Shown: piece by piece, positions 1 to 7,752 of the stretch | Position numbering within the stretch: position 1 is the first letter of the stretch | Layout: every line of letters begins with the position of its first letter | Assembly: GCA_027039465.1 (NCBI GenBank) | Contig: JALWEA010000656.1 | Coordinates: 1-19,885, forward strand | Direction of reading: 5' to 3' | DNA from: Calditrichia bacterium | Lineage (GTDB): Bacteria > Calditrichota > Calditrichia > Calditrichales > Calditrichaceae | Length of the DNA stretch: 19,885 nucleotides | The notes under the pieces: generated by a model | The model's database searches: none | Told to the model about the DNA's origin: nothing | What the model saw: the letters and a program-made list of their open reading frames with translations, nothing else | Program-made: the position numbers and the translations under genes

Positions 1-1275
1 CGGTACGCGGGCTTCAACACTATTAAACATTGTGGAATTATCAACCCGACGCAGTAGCCCATGTAAATGTGTTATTTGGAAATAATATCCTATCTTTTGT
101 TCAACCGTCCCATTAGGCAAATTTTCCAATGCATAAGCTATAACTTCATCATCTTTTTCCGAGCCATAGCAATAATATTGATCAAATTTTTCAATAGTCA
201 ACTCGCCTGCTTGATGTGCCCATCTGAAAATCCGATCATACCCCCAAAATAATTCATCAGCCCCTTCACCGGATAATACGACTATATTCTCTTTTCTTAC
301 CTCCTTGGTCATTAAATAGAGTAAAACTTCGTTAGGTACCGAAAGTGGTTCTTTTCTTTTTTTTACCATCCATTCTGTCGTATTTAAAAATTCATTTTTA
401 TTGACAACCACTTCGTGATGTGTTGAAGATAAATTCTTCGCTGCGATTTTTCCCCAATTGAATTCATTTAATTCTTTAAATCCTACCGTCCAGGTGTGAT
501 CCGGTTTTAGTAAGTAAGTTAAAATTGTACTGTCCAGGCCGCCGCTCAGATAACTACCCACAGGTACATCCGATCTTTTACGCAAATTAACGGCATCTTC
601 AATCAGCCATCTCAATTCATCATCTGAGGGATGTTTTTTATAGGAATAGTCCAGTTCCCAGTACTTTTTTAATTCCCCATCATAATAATATCCCGCAGGA
701 AAGAAAAATATATTTTCATATAATGAATCATTTCTTACTGTCATACGCAATTTTTTGTATTGACGGATTGCAAACGGATTCACTTTATCATCAAATAAAT
801 GCAAAATAGGAGCTATTTCACTTGAGAAAATAAATCCGTTATTAATCTTACGGTAATATAAAGGTTTAATTCCAAGTCGATCACGAGCTACAAAAATTTT
901 TTTCGTTTTAAGATTATAAATTAAAAAAGCGAACATTCCATTAAAATAGTCTAAAGCTTTAGCGCCATATTTAATATACATTTTCAACACGACTTCCGTA
1001 TCCGATGAAGTTTCCGTTTGGATATTATGATCTTTGGCTAATTCTTTATAATTATAAACCTCTCCATTATAAATTATCATAAAATCTTTGTAAAAAAAGG
1101 GTTGATTCGAACGCTCATTTAAGTCCAAAATACTTAACCGTGTATGTCCAAATAAATTTTCACCGTCAAAATAAGTGCCTGTATTGTCAGGACCGCGATG
1201 TTCCATTAATTTTAATGCATCAATAAAATTCTTTTCATTTACTTTAAGATTAATTGTTGCTAATATTCCACACAC
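1..1275 (-). CDS. asnB: Asparagine synthase (glutamine-hydrolysing) family amidotransferase, 3' end beyond the window
   Basis: This is a class II glutamine amidotransferase joined to an ATP-pyrophosphatase synthetase domain. The family transfers glutamine-derived ammonia to aspartate or, in polysaccharide clusters, possibly to a sugar carboxylate. The frame is open to position 1, giving 425 codons of a family usually near 600. It begins MCGILATINL, so Cys2 is the N-terminal nucleophile. HRGPD (26-30), RLSILDL (46-52) and NGEVYN (70-75) form the glutaminase domain. SGGLDS (244-249) is the PP-loop, SGEGADELFWGY lies further on, and the last visible residues are VEARVP, normally followed by FLD. 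The start is GTG with an upstream GGAGAG. It shares one base with the stop of the preceding gene (TAGTG), so translation is probably coupled. The DNA is AT-rich like its two upstream neighbours. The family call is firm. Whether the acceptor is aspartate or a glycan precursor cannot be told; the cluster context favours a role in surface-glycan amidation. Confidence 0.93.
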   Translation of the reverse strand, partial: MCGILATINLKVNEKNFIDALKLMEHRGPDNTGTYFDGENLFGHTRLSILDLNERSNQPFFYKDFMIIYNGEVYNYKELAKDHNIQTETSSDTEVVLKMYIKYGAKALDYFNGMFAFLIYNLKTKKIFVARDRLGIKPLYYRKINNGFIFSSEIAPILHLFDDKVNPFAIRQYKKLRMTVRNDSLYENIFFFPAGYYYDGELKKYWELDYSYKKHPSDDELRWLIEDAVNLRKRSDVPVGSYLSGGLDSTILTYLLKPDHTWTVGFKELNEFNWGKIAAKNLSSTHHEVVVNKNEFLNTTEWMVKKRKEPLSVPNEVLLYLMTKEVRKENIVVLSGEGADELFWGYDRIFRWAHQAGELTIEKFDQYYCYGSEKDDEVIAYALENLPNGTVEQKIGYYFQITHLHGLLRRVDNSTMFNSVEARVP

Positions 1276-2498
1276 TATATCGCTCTCCTATTATTTTCAG
1301 TTATAAGATTATTTATAGCTTCAAAAACATTACGAGAAAAATTCCCGTTTTTATGTTTATGAAACAAATCTTTGATCCTTTCCCGCTTATCTTTGTCAGC
1401 CTCAGGATTTTTAATATATTTTATTATTGCTTCGATAGTCTCATGTTTTGTTTTTGTAATTTCGCCCGGTGCAATTTTAGAATAGTCATATAAAAAGCCT
1501 CTATATTGCAAATATTCTTCCAAATCATAAGCAAAACAAACAATGGGCCTATTCAGCAATAAATAATCAATGAGACAGCTTGAATAATCGGTTACCAAAA
1601 TATTTGAAATCAATAGTAATTCCTGGACATCGATGGGTAAATCATTTGCATTATAAACAAAGGGCGTTTTTGTTGTTATCATCTGTTTGTTTAATAAATC
1701 CGATGGGTGCCAATGCAATAAAAAAATGATATCATAATTAAATTCTTTAAATTTATTCCAGAAATTAATATCGGAAATTGAAGGATGCTTTTTGTCACGG
1801 AAAGTAGGCATATATGTAACGATAGTTTTTGATATCCACTTCTCTAAATTGTAATCTTTTAAAACATCTTCTCTTGCTTTACTAAAAAAAATATCGTTTT
1901 TCGGCTCTCCGGTAATAGCAATCCTTTTGGGAGATTTAATAAATGCCGATTCAAATGTTTTTGCCGTTAATTCCGAGGTGGCCGTAATAATATCATAATC
2001 TCCATTGCATTCAAATTTAATTAATTTTTGTATTAATTCGATTTTCCTTCGCCTTAAAGAAGATATTTTTTCTGCTTTTAACTGATTAAACTTTTTAATA
2101 TTTTTTATTGGCATTCCATGCCATAAGTTTACTAAAAATGCATTCCGTACAGCGTAATTCCCAACATCTTCAATACCATGCGAAAAAATATAAACCTTAC
2201 CTATTAAACCAAAATACAAAGCTTTTAATGAATTTGTTTTATATGCTTCTCCTTTTAATTTGCGAATTTTATTTACTATCTCTTTTTTATTAGATATCCA
2301 TATCGGACGAATATTTTGCTGCTGCGATTTGAGAAGAAATAAATAAAAATATTTTGGATTTCCGGTAAAATTTTCCCCATAAAATTCACCAAATACCCAA
2401 ATATTTCGATTTTTATTTATAAATAATGATAAAAACCTTAGCAAATTAAATATAAAAAATTTACTAATAGTAATTAATCTTTTATTCTTTTTCTTCAT
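1275..2498 (-). CDS. CDP-glycerol glycerophosphotransferase family protein (TagB/TagF-like)
   Basis: The protein belongs to the family that transfers glycerol-phosphate (or ribitol-phosphate) units from CDP-activated donors to a glycan at the inner membrane face. Numbered from the ATG at 2498 (407 residues), it shows NLWHGMPIKNI (WHG at 126-128), TYMPTFRD near 228-235, HWHPSD (HP at 264-265) and VTDYSSCLIDY (TDYSS at 303-307), followed by RPIVCFAYDLEEY. These are the family landmarks. The hydrophobic, basic N-terminus fits peripheral membrane attachment. An in-frame TTG at 2528 would add ten residues. I prefer the ATG because GGAT lies just before it and the overlap with the upstream glycosyltransferase shrinks to 17 bases. 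The stop overlaps the GTG of the amidotransferase by one base. The product could be a teichoic-acid-like glycerol-phosphate decoration of a capsule or O-antigen in this apparently Gram-negative organism. The donor is not visible in the sequence, and no CDP-glycerol synthesis gene is in the window. Confidence 0.88.
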   Translation of the reverse strand: MKKKNKRLITISKFFIFNLLRFLSLFINKNRNIWVFGEFYGENFTGNPKYFYLFLLKSQQQNIRPIWISNKKEIVNKIRKLKGEAYKTNSLKALYFGLIGKVYIFSHGIEDVGNYAVRNAFLVNLWHGMPIKNIKKFNQLKAEKISSLRRRKIELIQKLIKFECNGDYDIITATSELTAKTFESAFIKSPKRIAITGEPKNDIFFSKAREDVLKDYNLEKWISKTIVTYMPTFRDKKHPSISDINFWNKFKEFNYDIIFLLHWHPSDLLNKQMITTKTPFVYNANDLPIDVQELLLISNILVTDYSSCLIDYLLLNRPIVCFAYDLEEYLQYRGFLYDYSKIAPGEITKTKHETIEAIIKYIKNPEADKDKRERIKDLFHKHKNGNFSRNVFEAINNLITENNRRAI

Positions 2499-3636
2499 TT
2501 CTATCCAATACGCTATTGTAAACTTCAACCATTTTTTGCATAAATACTTCCTTGCCGAATCTCTGATTTACCCTATTCCGAATTTCAATAGGGTTAAATT
2601 TCGAAAGATTTTTTATCATTTTCTGAATACCTTTTGCCAAAGATTCAGAATTCTCCTTTTCTACTAAAAAACCTGTATTTTCTTCAACAATTTCCTCGGG
2701 TCCTCCGCATCGCGTAGCCAATACCGGTATTCCGCTGGCCATTGCTTCCAATAGAACCAAGCCGAAGGATTCGTGACGGCTGGGTAAGATAAAAAAATCC
2801 AAGTCTTTAAAGAATTCGTATCTTTTTTCTGCAGGTATTAAACCTAAAAATTCACATTTATCTTCAACATTTAATTTTTTTGCTAATTCCATGTAATATG
2901 GCAATAATTTTCCACTTCCTCCGATAATTACTTTTAAATTTTCATTTTTTAGATGAATTAATGCATTTAGCAATATATCTAACCCTTTAACTTGGGTATC
3001 CAGTCCCCCTAAAAATCCGGCAACAATCCTTTTATGATTCTCTTTGGTTTGTTTTAAGTCAAACTTAAAAATATCAATTACATTTGGAATAATTTCAATA
3101 GGAGTTGATGTAAAATTTTTTATAATTTTTGCCGAATAATTTGAAACAGTAGTAATAAGATAAGCATTATTTAATGCACGGATAATAAGAAATTTATGAA
3201 TCTTTGAACGAAATAATCCCACAAAGCCGCCATAATGCTCAGTAATCATATACGGAATTCTCAATTTTCTGGCCAGCATCATTGCAATAACGCCACCTGG
3301 ATAGGAAACATGTGCATGAATTAAATCAATCTTCTCATCTATTATTTCCTCATGAATAACTTTTTGTACAATGCGAAGAAAATTCCATTGATTATATATC
3401 GGAAATGATCTTTTTATTTCGATCCTTATTACTTCCACCCCATTTTCCAAGGATCGATTGATCTTTGGCTTTCCAAACGGATTAAAAGACTTATAATCAA
3501 CAATAGGATTGACAACAACCAATCTAAATTTTTTACTTAAAATTTCAATTTGTTCTTTAATGAATATTCCTGAAAAGTCCGTTTTGTCCTTTGGATACCA
3601 AGACGCAATAACTAAAATATTTGCCTTCTTAGTCAT
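2482..3636 (-). CDS. Glycosyltransferase family 4 (GT-B fold, retaining)
   Basis: A 384-residue GT4 enzyme that would add a sugar from a nucleotide donor to a growing surface glycan in the cytoplasm. The N-terminal half opens with NILVIASWYPKDKTDFSGIF, a common GT4 start, and has LIHAHVSYPGG near 105-114 and an acceptor-side TTVSNYSAK near 162-170. The C-terminal Rossmann half starts at GFLGGLDTQVKGLDILL (207-223). The donor-site EX7E signature is intact in HESFGLVLLEAMASGIPV (E289 and E297), followed by GGPEEIVEENTGFLVE. It starts with ATG 139 bases downstream of the wecB stop and its 3' end overlaps the next gene. It is the first gene of the AT-rich half of the cluster. No specific donor or linkage can be assigned from sequence alone. 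Confidence 0.93.
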   Translation of the reverse strand: MTKKANILVIASWYPKDKTDFSGIFIKEQIEILSKKFRLVVVNPIVDYKSFNPFGKPKINRSLENGVEVIRIEIKRSFPIYNQWNFLRIVQKVIHEEIIDEKIDLIHAHVSYPGGVIAMMLARKLRIPYMITEHYGGFVGLFRSKIHKFLIIRALNNAYLITTVSNYSAKIIKNFTSTPIEIIPNVIDIFKFDLKQTKENHKRIVAGFLGGLDTQVKGLDILLNALIHLKNENLKVIIGGSGKLLPYYMELAKKLNVEDKCEFLGLIPAEKRYEFFKDLDFFILPSRHESFGLVLLEAMASGIPVLATRCGGPEEIVEENTGFLVEKENSESLAKGIQKMIKNLSKFNPIEIRNRVNQRFGKEVFMQKMVEVYNSVLDRNEEKE

Positions 3637-3775
3637 AGAAATAGCTTCCGATTTAAATGGAGCAAAGTATAAAATGCATATTCTTTATTTTAATTAATTT
3701 AAGCGACCTTATATTTTTACCATAACTATTAGATAGAACTTTAAGAATTCCTTTTATTAAATTCATAATTCATTT

Positions 3776-4822
3776 TTATTTTAAAAACTCCACCACCTTC
3801 TCTGCCGCTTTGCCGTCGCCGAAGGCCTTGCTTTGCGCGCCCGGCTGCGGACGGTTTACGGCACGAATAATCTTTTCGGGATCGGCGCCTACAATCACGT
3901 TCCAGCCGTTCTCCAAAGTTTCGATCCATTCCGTTTCATCACGTAAGGTTACGCACATCTTTTGCATAAAATAGGCTTCTTTTTGCAACCCACCGCTATC
4001 CGTCAATACCATGGAACAGTGCTTCAGCAGATAAATCATTTGCAAATAACTGACAGGTTCCACAATTTTTACATTATGCCCGGCAGGTACATTCAGCTTC
4101 CCGATCAACTTCTGTGTTCGCGGATGCAAAGGAATGACCACCGTTTTGTCCAGCTTGGAAAAGGCCGTAAAAATATCTTTCAGGCGCTGCGGATCGTCCG
4201 TGTTTTCAGGCCGGTGGATAGTGGCCAAATAATATTCCTGCAAATCTCCAATGCTTTGCGGACGATGTTTTTCCGTGACCAATTGTTTGTAATGCAAAAT
4301 GGAATCGAACATCACATCGCCCGTAAAACACGCCCGCTCGGTCAACCCTTCCCTTGCCAACAACTCCATAGCGTTGCGCGTTGGCGCAAACAGCAAATCC
4401 GAAACATGATCGGTGGCAATCCGATTGATTTCTTCCGGCATGCGGCGATTAAAACTACGCAAACCCGCTTCCACGTGCGCGGTCGGAATATGTAGCTTGG
4501 TAGCCGCCAAAGATCCGGCAACCGTGGAATTGGTATCACCATAGGTTAGCACCCAATCCGGCATTTCTTTCAACAACACCTGCTCAATCCGATCCAGCAT
4601 CATGCCCGTTTGCTTGCCGTGAGTCGCGGAACCCACTTCGAGATTGTAATCCGGTTCCGGAATTTGCAGCTCTTTAAAAAATATTTCCGACATATTGGCA
4701 TCGTAGTGCTGGCCGGTATGAATAATCACCTCGTGCATACCATCCGTTCTGCGCAGGACGCGGCTCACCGTAGCCGCTTTAATAAATTGAGGCCGCGCTC
4801 CGACGATCGTTGCGATTTTCAT
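3776..4822 (-). CDS. wecB: UDP-N-acetylglucosamine 2-epimerase (non-hydrolysing)
   Basis: WecB-type enzymes interconvert UDP-GlcNAc and UDP-ManNAc in the cytoplasm, feeding ManNAc or ManNAcA units into surface polysaccharides. The 348-residue protein is slightly shorter than the roughly 375 usual for the family but complete. It begins MKIATIVGARPQFIKA and has HTGQHYDANMS (35-45), YGDTNST (94-100, with D96), HVEAGLRSF (116-124, E118), MPEEINR (128-134, E131) and TIHRPEN (201-207, H203). These match the catalytic acids and histidine of the non-hydrolysing family. LTDSGGLQKEAY (273-284) is the UDP-binding stretch. The ATG overlaps the TGA of the upstream glycosyltransferase (ATGA), so the two are translationally coupled. 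Its base composition matches the proximal genes, not the AT-rich genes that follow. Confidence 0.95.
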   Translation of the reverse strand: MKIATIVGARPQFIKAATVSRVLRRTDGMHEVIIHTGQHYDANMSEIFFKELQIPEPDYNLEVGSATHGKQTGMMLDRIEQVLLKEMPDWVLTYGDTNSTVAGSLAATKLHIPTAHVEAGLRSFNRRMPEEINRIATDHVSDLLFAPTRNAMELLAREGLTERACFTGDVMFDSILHYKQLVTEKHRPQSIGDLQEYYLATIHRPENTDDPQRLKDIFTAFSKLDKTVVIPLHPRTQKLIGKLNVPAGHNVKIVEPVSYLQMIYLLKHCSMVLTDSGGLQKEAYFMQKMCVTLRDETEWIETLENGWNVIVGADPEKIIRAVNRPQPGAQSKAFGDGKAAEKVVEFLK

Positions 4823-6012
4823 TCTTCCAATCCTTTGTACATATTAATCAACCGATTTGCGCCAACGCTCCAGTCGTATTTTTCCAGAACAGCACGATGC
4901 CCGCGCTCGCCCATGGCCTTGGCCTTTTCTTTATTGCGATACAAATAAAAAATTCGATCCGCCAATTGACCGGCATTGCCGCTTTCAAAAATCAATCCGC
5001 AGGCATTTTCTTCAACAATCTTTTGAATCGATCGGCAATTGGAAGCGACGATGGGCTTTTTAAACAACATGTACAAAAACAATTTATTAGGGCTGGAATT
5101 ATCGGTTTGCGGCGATTTAAGATGCGGAATCACGCAGACATCCGCATATTGCGCAAAAGCCTGCAGGTGACTCACCGGATGCCATCCTTCGAATACGAAC
5201 AAATCATCCACCGCCCGCTCCTTAATGCGTGCACGCACGGACGTTTCATAGGAACCCGAGCCCACAATCACCACTTTCATCGGACGGATTTTATCTTTCA
5301 ATACGGCCGCAGCATCAACCAATGTATCCAGGCCGCGCCTGCTATCCAATCCGCCGAAGTAAAACACCACAAAGGAATCGGCATATTTCGTTTTTAATTC
5401 GGGCAAATCTTCCTGCGATTCCAAAACGGTTTTGATTTCAGGACTGTTGGGAACCACAACAAACGGCACCGTCCGCTCCAATTGCGGTTCAATCCGTTCC
5501 TGCATGCCCGCATCCACAACCACAACGCGATCGACCCGACTCAGCCATTCTTTTTCTTTGGCAAACCATTTTTTCTTACTAATCAACAATTTACCCGCCA
5601 ATGTGTTGGCAAATTTAATTTCCGAAATAAAGACGGGATAGTTTTCGTGCATATCGGCCACTAAAGGAAGGCCGAATTTCCGTTTGATTTGCAATCCCGT
5701 GCCGACCAAAGGCAAATCATGGATGTGAAGGGCATCGATTTGGTTCCGTTGTACAAACGCTTCCAATTTATTTTTCCAAAACCGGCGATAAAAAGGCACC
5801 GTTAAAATTAATGCCGAAAGTTTTTTAAACAACCAACGCGGCATAAAGACCCGATGTACCTTAATGCCCTTGAATTCTTCAAACTGCGGACGATTCCCGA
5901 AAGTAAAGCAAAGCAAATGCACTTCGAATCCGGCGGCAATGAGGCTGCGTGCTTCCTTCTCCACCCGATCGTCCGGAGGAAATTCCCGATCCAGCACCAT
6001 GCCGATGCGCAT
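4819..6012 (-). CDS. Glycosyltransferase family 4 with an atypical donor-site motif
   Basis: A 397-residue GT-B glycosyltransferase for surface-glycan assembly. The N-terminal domain starts MRIGMVLDREFPPDDRVEKEA, the pattern of GT4 enzymes that handle amino-sugar nucleotides, with DALHIHDLPLV (93-103) and VADMHENYP (118-126). The C-terminal domain has VVFYFGGLDSRRGLDTLVDA (215-234), VIVGSGSYE (248-256) and SSPNKLFLYMLFKKPIVAS (306-324). Where the family usually has FEYM, with the second Glu of EX7E, this protein has FLYM. The donor-contact Glu may therefore be missing or displaced. It begins with ATG overlapping the stop of the regulator gene by one base (TAATG) and ends overlapping wecB by four. 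It sits next to the ManNAc-forming epimerase, so a HexNAc donor is plausible but unproven. Confidence 0.9.
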   Translation of the reverse strand: MRIGMVLDREFPPDDRVEKEARSLIAAGFEVHLLCFTFGNRPQFEEFKGIKVHRVFMPRWLFKKLSALILTVPFYRRFWKNKLEAFVQRNQIDALHIHDLPLVGTGLQIKRKFGLPLVADMHENYPVFISEIKFANTLAGKLLISKKKWFAKEKEWLSRVDRVVVVDAGMQERIEPQLERTVPFVVVPNSPEIKTVLESQEDLPELKTKYADSFVVFYFGGLDSRRGLDTLVDAAAVLKDKIRPMKVVIVGSGSYETSVRARIKERAVDDLFVFEGWHPVSHLQAFAQYADVCVIPHLKSPQTDNSSPNKLFLYMLFKKPIVASNCRSIQKIVEENACGLIFESGNAGQLADRIFYLYRNKEKAKAMGERGHRAVLEKYDWSVGANRLINMYKGLEE

Positions 6013-6554
6013 TACTTTTCCTCCTGCAACAAGATTAAAATCGGATCTTTTTCAAAGGTTTCTTTTAATTTCTCATACTCCTGCGTCGTTAGGGTCAAAA
6101 TGTTAATTTTTCGCTCGATTAACGTCTCCGTCTTTTTGCGCACGCGCTCCAATTCCTGCATATTGATATTTTCACCGACCACCACCAGATCGATCAAACC
6201 GCTGTCTTTGCCAATGGCGTAATCACCGCGAATAAAGGCATATTTTACGGCGCCCAATTTGTTGATGATATTGGCGGCAACTTTATCAATGCCGATGGAT
6301 TTAACCACAATGTTACGGATGTCGTTAAACAACGGGTGTTGCCGATTGGCGCGGTAAACCTTATTACGACCCTGCGTTTCCACCGACAAAATCTTTGCCT
6401 CGGTCAGCTTATTCAATTCCAGTCGAATACTGTTGGTCGATTCGCCGAATTCTTTGGCCAACTGGCGTAAGTAACCGCTCATGTCCGGATTCAAAAAAAG
6501 CCGCATCAGCAATTTGACCCGCGTTTCCGAGGTAATCAGCGATTTAAGCATCAT
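6012..6554 (-). CDS. Winged-helix regulator fused to a degenerate minimal nucleotidyltransferase domain
   Basis: Residues 1-75 look like an ArsR/MarR-type winged helix: ITSETRVKLLMRLFLNP, then YLRQLAKEFGEST as helix 2-3, NSIRLELNKLTEAKIL as the recognition helix, and VETQGRNKVYRAN as the wing. Residues 90-180 resemble a minimal nucleotidyltransferase (KYAFIRGDYAIGKDSGLIDLVVVG). The canonical GS is GD at 110-111 and the first Asp of the DxD pair is Leu120, leaving only D122, so catalysis is doubtful. A sensor or dimerisation role seems more likely. The gene heads the polysaccharide operon and overlaps the following glycosyltransferase by one base. A 17-base inverted repeat lies 11 bases before its start and just downstream of a promoter-like -10. 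This suggests that it represses its own operon (inference). The start is the first of two adjacent ATG codons; the second is equally possible. Confidence 0.82.
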   Translation of the reverse strand: MMLKSLITSETRVKLLMRLFLNPDMSGYLRQLAKEFGESTNSIRLELNKLTEAKILSVETQGRNKVYRANRQHPLFNDIRNIVVKSIGIDKVAANIINKLGAVKYAFIRGDYAIGKDSGLIDLVVVGENINMQELERVRKKTETLIERKINILTLTTQEYEKLKETFEKDPILILLQEEK

Positions 6555-6564
6555 TTCACATTCC

Positions 6565-6581
6565 GAGTAAATATTTTACTC
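6565..6581. promoter_or_regulatory. Inverted repeat, candidate operator for the winged-helix regulator
   Basis: GAGTAAA (6565-6571) and TTTACTC (6575-6581) are exact 7-base inverted half-sites around a 3-base centre. The repeat lies between the start codon at 6554 and a promoter-like -10 at 6584-6589, so a protein bound here would cover the likely transcription start. It precedes a gene for a DNA-binding protein, a usual place for an autoregulatory site. The operator role is inference. Confidence 0.5.
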
Positions 6582-6583
6582 AA

Positions 6584-6612
6584 AATATAAATTATTTTTT
6601 TAAGCGATGCAA
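6584..6612 (-). promoter_or_regulatory. Candidate sigma70-type promoter of the polysaccharide operon
   Basis: On the minus strand, TTGCAT (6612-6607) is followed after 17 bases by TATATT (6589-6584). The -10 matches five of six consensus positions, while the -35 matches only TTG. Transcription would start near 6577, inside the inverted repeat at 6565-6581 and upstream of the regulator's ATG at 6554. Confidence 0.45.
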
Positions 6613-6742
6613 GCGGTTTTTTAATAGAATTTTTTCTTCCAAGCCGATTAAAACCGTCTCCGGCCAAAATCATGTCGATTTTTAATGTATTGAAAACTCT
6701 TTCTAAATCCATAGTTATTAAAAAACTTATGCCTAATATTTA

Positions 6743-6771
6743 TTGACTTATTGCCAAAGGATTTATATATT
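6743..6771 (+). promoter_or_regulatory. Sigma70-type promoter of the YbgF-like lipoprotein gene
   Basis: TTGACT (6743-6748) and TATATT (6766-6771) are separated by exactly 17 bases, each matching five of six consensus positions. Transcription would begin near 6778, about 28 bases before the ATG at 6806. That start is preceded by a strong GGAGG at 6796-6800. The promoter diverges from the polysaccharide-operon promoter. Confidence 0.7.
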
Positions 6772-6805
6772 GTGTCAGCCAAATCTTTTCAATCTGGAGG
6801 AAACT

Positions 6806-7651
6806 ATGAACATCAAATTTTCAGCATTTATTTTGATTTTATTGGCCTTTTTTATGTTCAACTGCGCCGGAACCCGCAAAAAAGAAGAACCCGTTCAAGC
6901 AAACAAATCAGCGAATCAGGAAAAAGATCTGACCGATATCGAAGCGCTTTTGGGAATTGACACCAATACAAATCAACCCGCGAAAAAAACGCCGAGAAAA
7001 AAGAAAAAAAGCGAAAAATTGAATCTGTTAAATGAAAATGAAGTGGCCAATCCGGATCAGGCAAAGTCCGCACCGGCATTAACCAGTCGCGAAAAAAGAG
7101 AATACGAGCGCAAAATCAAAAATTTGCAACAGCAATTAAGAGACAAAGATCAAATTATTCAGCAGTTAAAAGACCAATTGAATCAGCAAAGTTTGGAAAT
7201 CACACGACTTCAGACAAAAAAAGAATCCGCTCAAACCTATCAACCGACTGCGGCCGCGACGCCTGTTAGTAAAGTTGCCTCCGGCGAATACGAAGCCACC
7301 TATCAAAAGGCCCGCGCCGCCTTTGAAGCACGCGACTACCAAACGGCTTTGTCACTCTTTCAGTCGTTAATTGCCAGCAATCCGAATCATCCTTTGGCCG
7401 ACAATGCGCAATATTGGATCGGCGAATGCCACTACGCCTTACGAAAATACGATGCGGCCATCATGGATTTCCAGAAGGTTTTTACCTTTCCAAATTCCAA
7501 CAAATTGGCCGATGCTCAATTTAAATTAGTGTTGTGTTACCTGAGGAAAGGCGAGGTGGACAAGGCTAGAGAAGAATTTCAACAGTTGCGCAGTAAGTTT
7601 CCGAATAGTCCTTATGTAGCCCGCGCCGAAGCAATTTTAGCCAAATATTAA
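6806..7651 (+). CDS. YbgF/CpoB-like lipoprotein: coiled coil plus TPR domain
   Basis: The protein has 281 residues from the ATG at 6806, chosen because GGAGG lies 5 bases upstream and a signal peptide begins there. Earlier in-frame start codons fall inside the promoter. Residues 1-20 form a hydrophobic signal ending FMFNC, so Cys20 is the probable lipidation site, with Asn at -1 as an unusual lipobox. A polar, Lys-rich linker (22-92, including KKTPRKKKKSEK) is followed by a heptad-like coiled coil near 94-138 (REYERKIKNLQQQLRDKDQI). The C-terminal TPR region (162-281) has YQKARAAFEARDYQTALSLF, NAQYWIGECHYALRKYDAAI and LVLCYLRKGEVDKAREEFQQ. This is the layout of YbgF/CpoB, a periplasmic Tol-Pal partner that links envelope constriction to peptidoglycan synthesis. 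Here it is lipid-anchored and has no tol or pal genes beside it, so another TPR lipoprotein such as a BamD-like one is possible. It is monocistronic, with a terminator 22 bases after the stop. Confidence 0.85.
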   Translation: MNIKFSAFILILLAFFMFNCAGTRKKEEPVQANKSANQEKDLTDIEALLGIDTNTNQPAKKTPRKKKKSEKLNLLNENEVANPDQAKSAPALTSREKREYERKIKNLQQQLRDKDQIIQQLKDQLNQQSLEITRLQTKKESAQTYQPTAAATPVSKVASGEYEATYQKARAAFEARDYQTALSLFQSLIASNPNHPLADNAQYWIGECHYALRKYDAAIMDFQKVFTFPNSNKLADAQFKLVLCYLRKGEVDKAREEFQQLRSKFPNSPYVARAEAILAKY

Positions 7652-7673
7652 AAACGGTTTAAATAGAAAGTTC

Positions 7674-7706
7674 GATAAAGGCCATTCATTACGAATGGCC
7701 TTTATC
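7674..7706. terminator. Long hairpin between convergent genes, likely bidirectional terminator
   Basis: A perfect 14-base-pair stem (7674-7687 with 7693-7706) with a 5-base loop, containing AAAGGCCATTC and its complement. The plus-strand side is followed by AATTTT, a modest T-run. It sits between the convergent stops at 7651 and 7753, so it can end transcription from both sides. On the minus strand the T-run is weak. Confidence 0.8.
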
Positions 7707-7752
7707 AATTTTAGCACTATTCGAAACGCCGTCGAAGAGTCAAAGCAAACAG

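Noticed and set aside
3962..4495. 177-residue ORF antisense to wecB
   Set aside because: The opposite frame carries all wecB catalytic motifs; this one has no recognisable domain.
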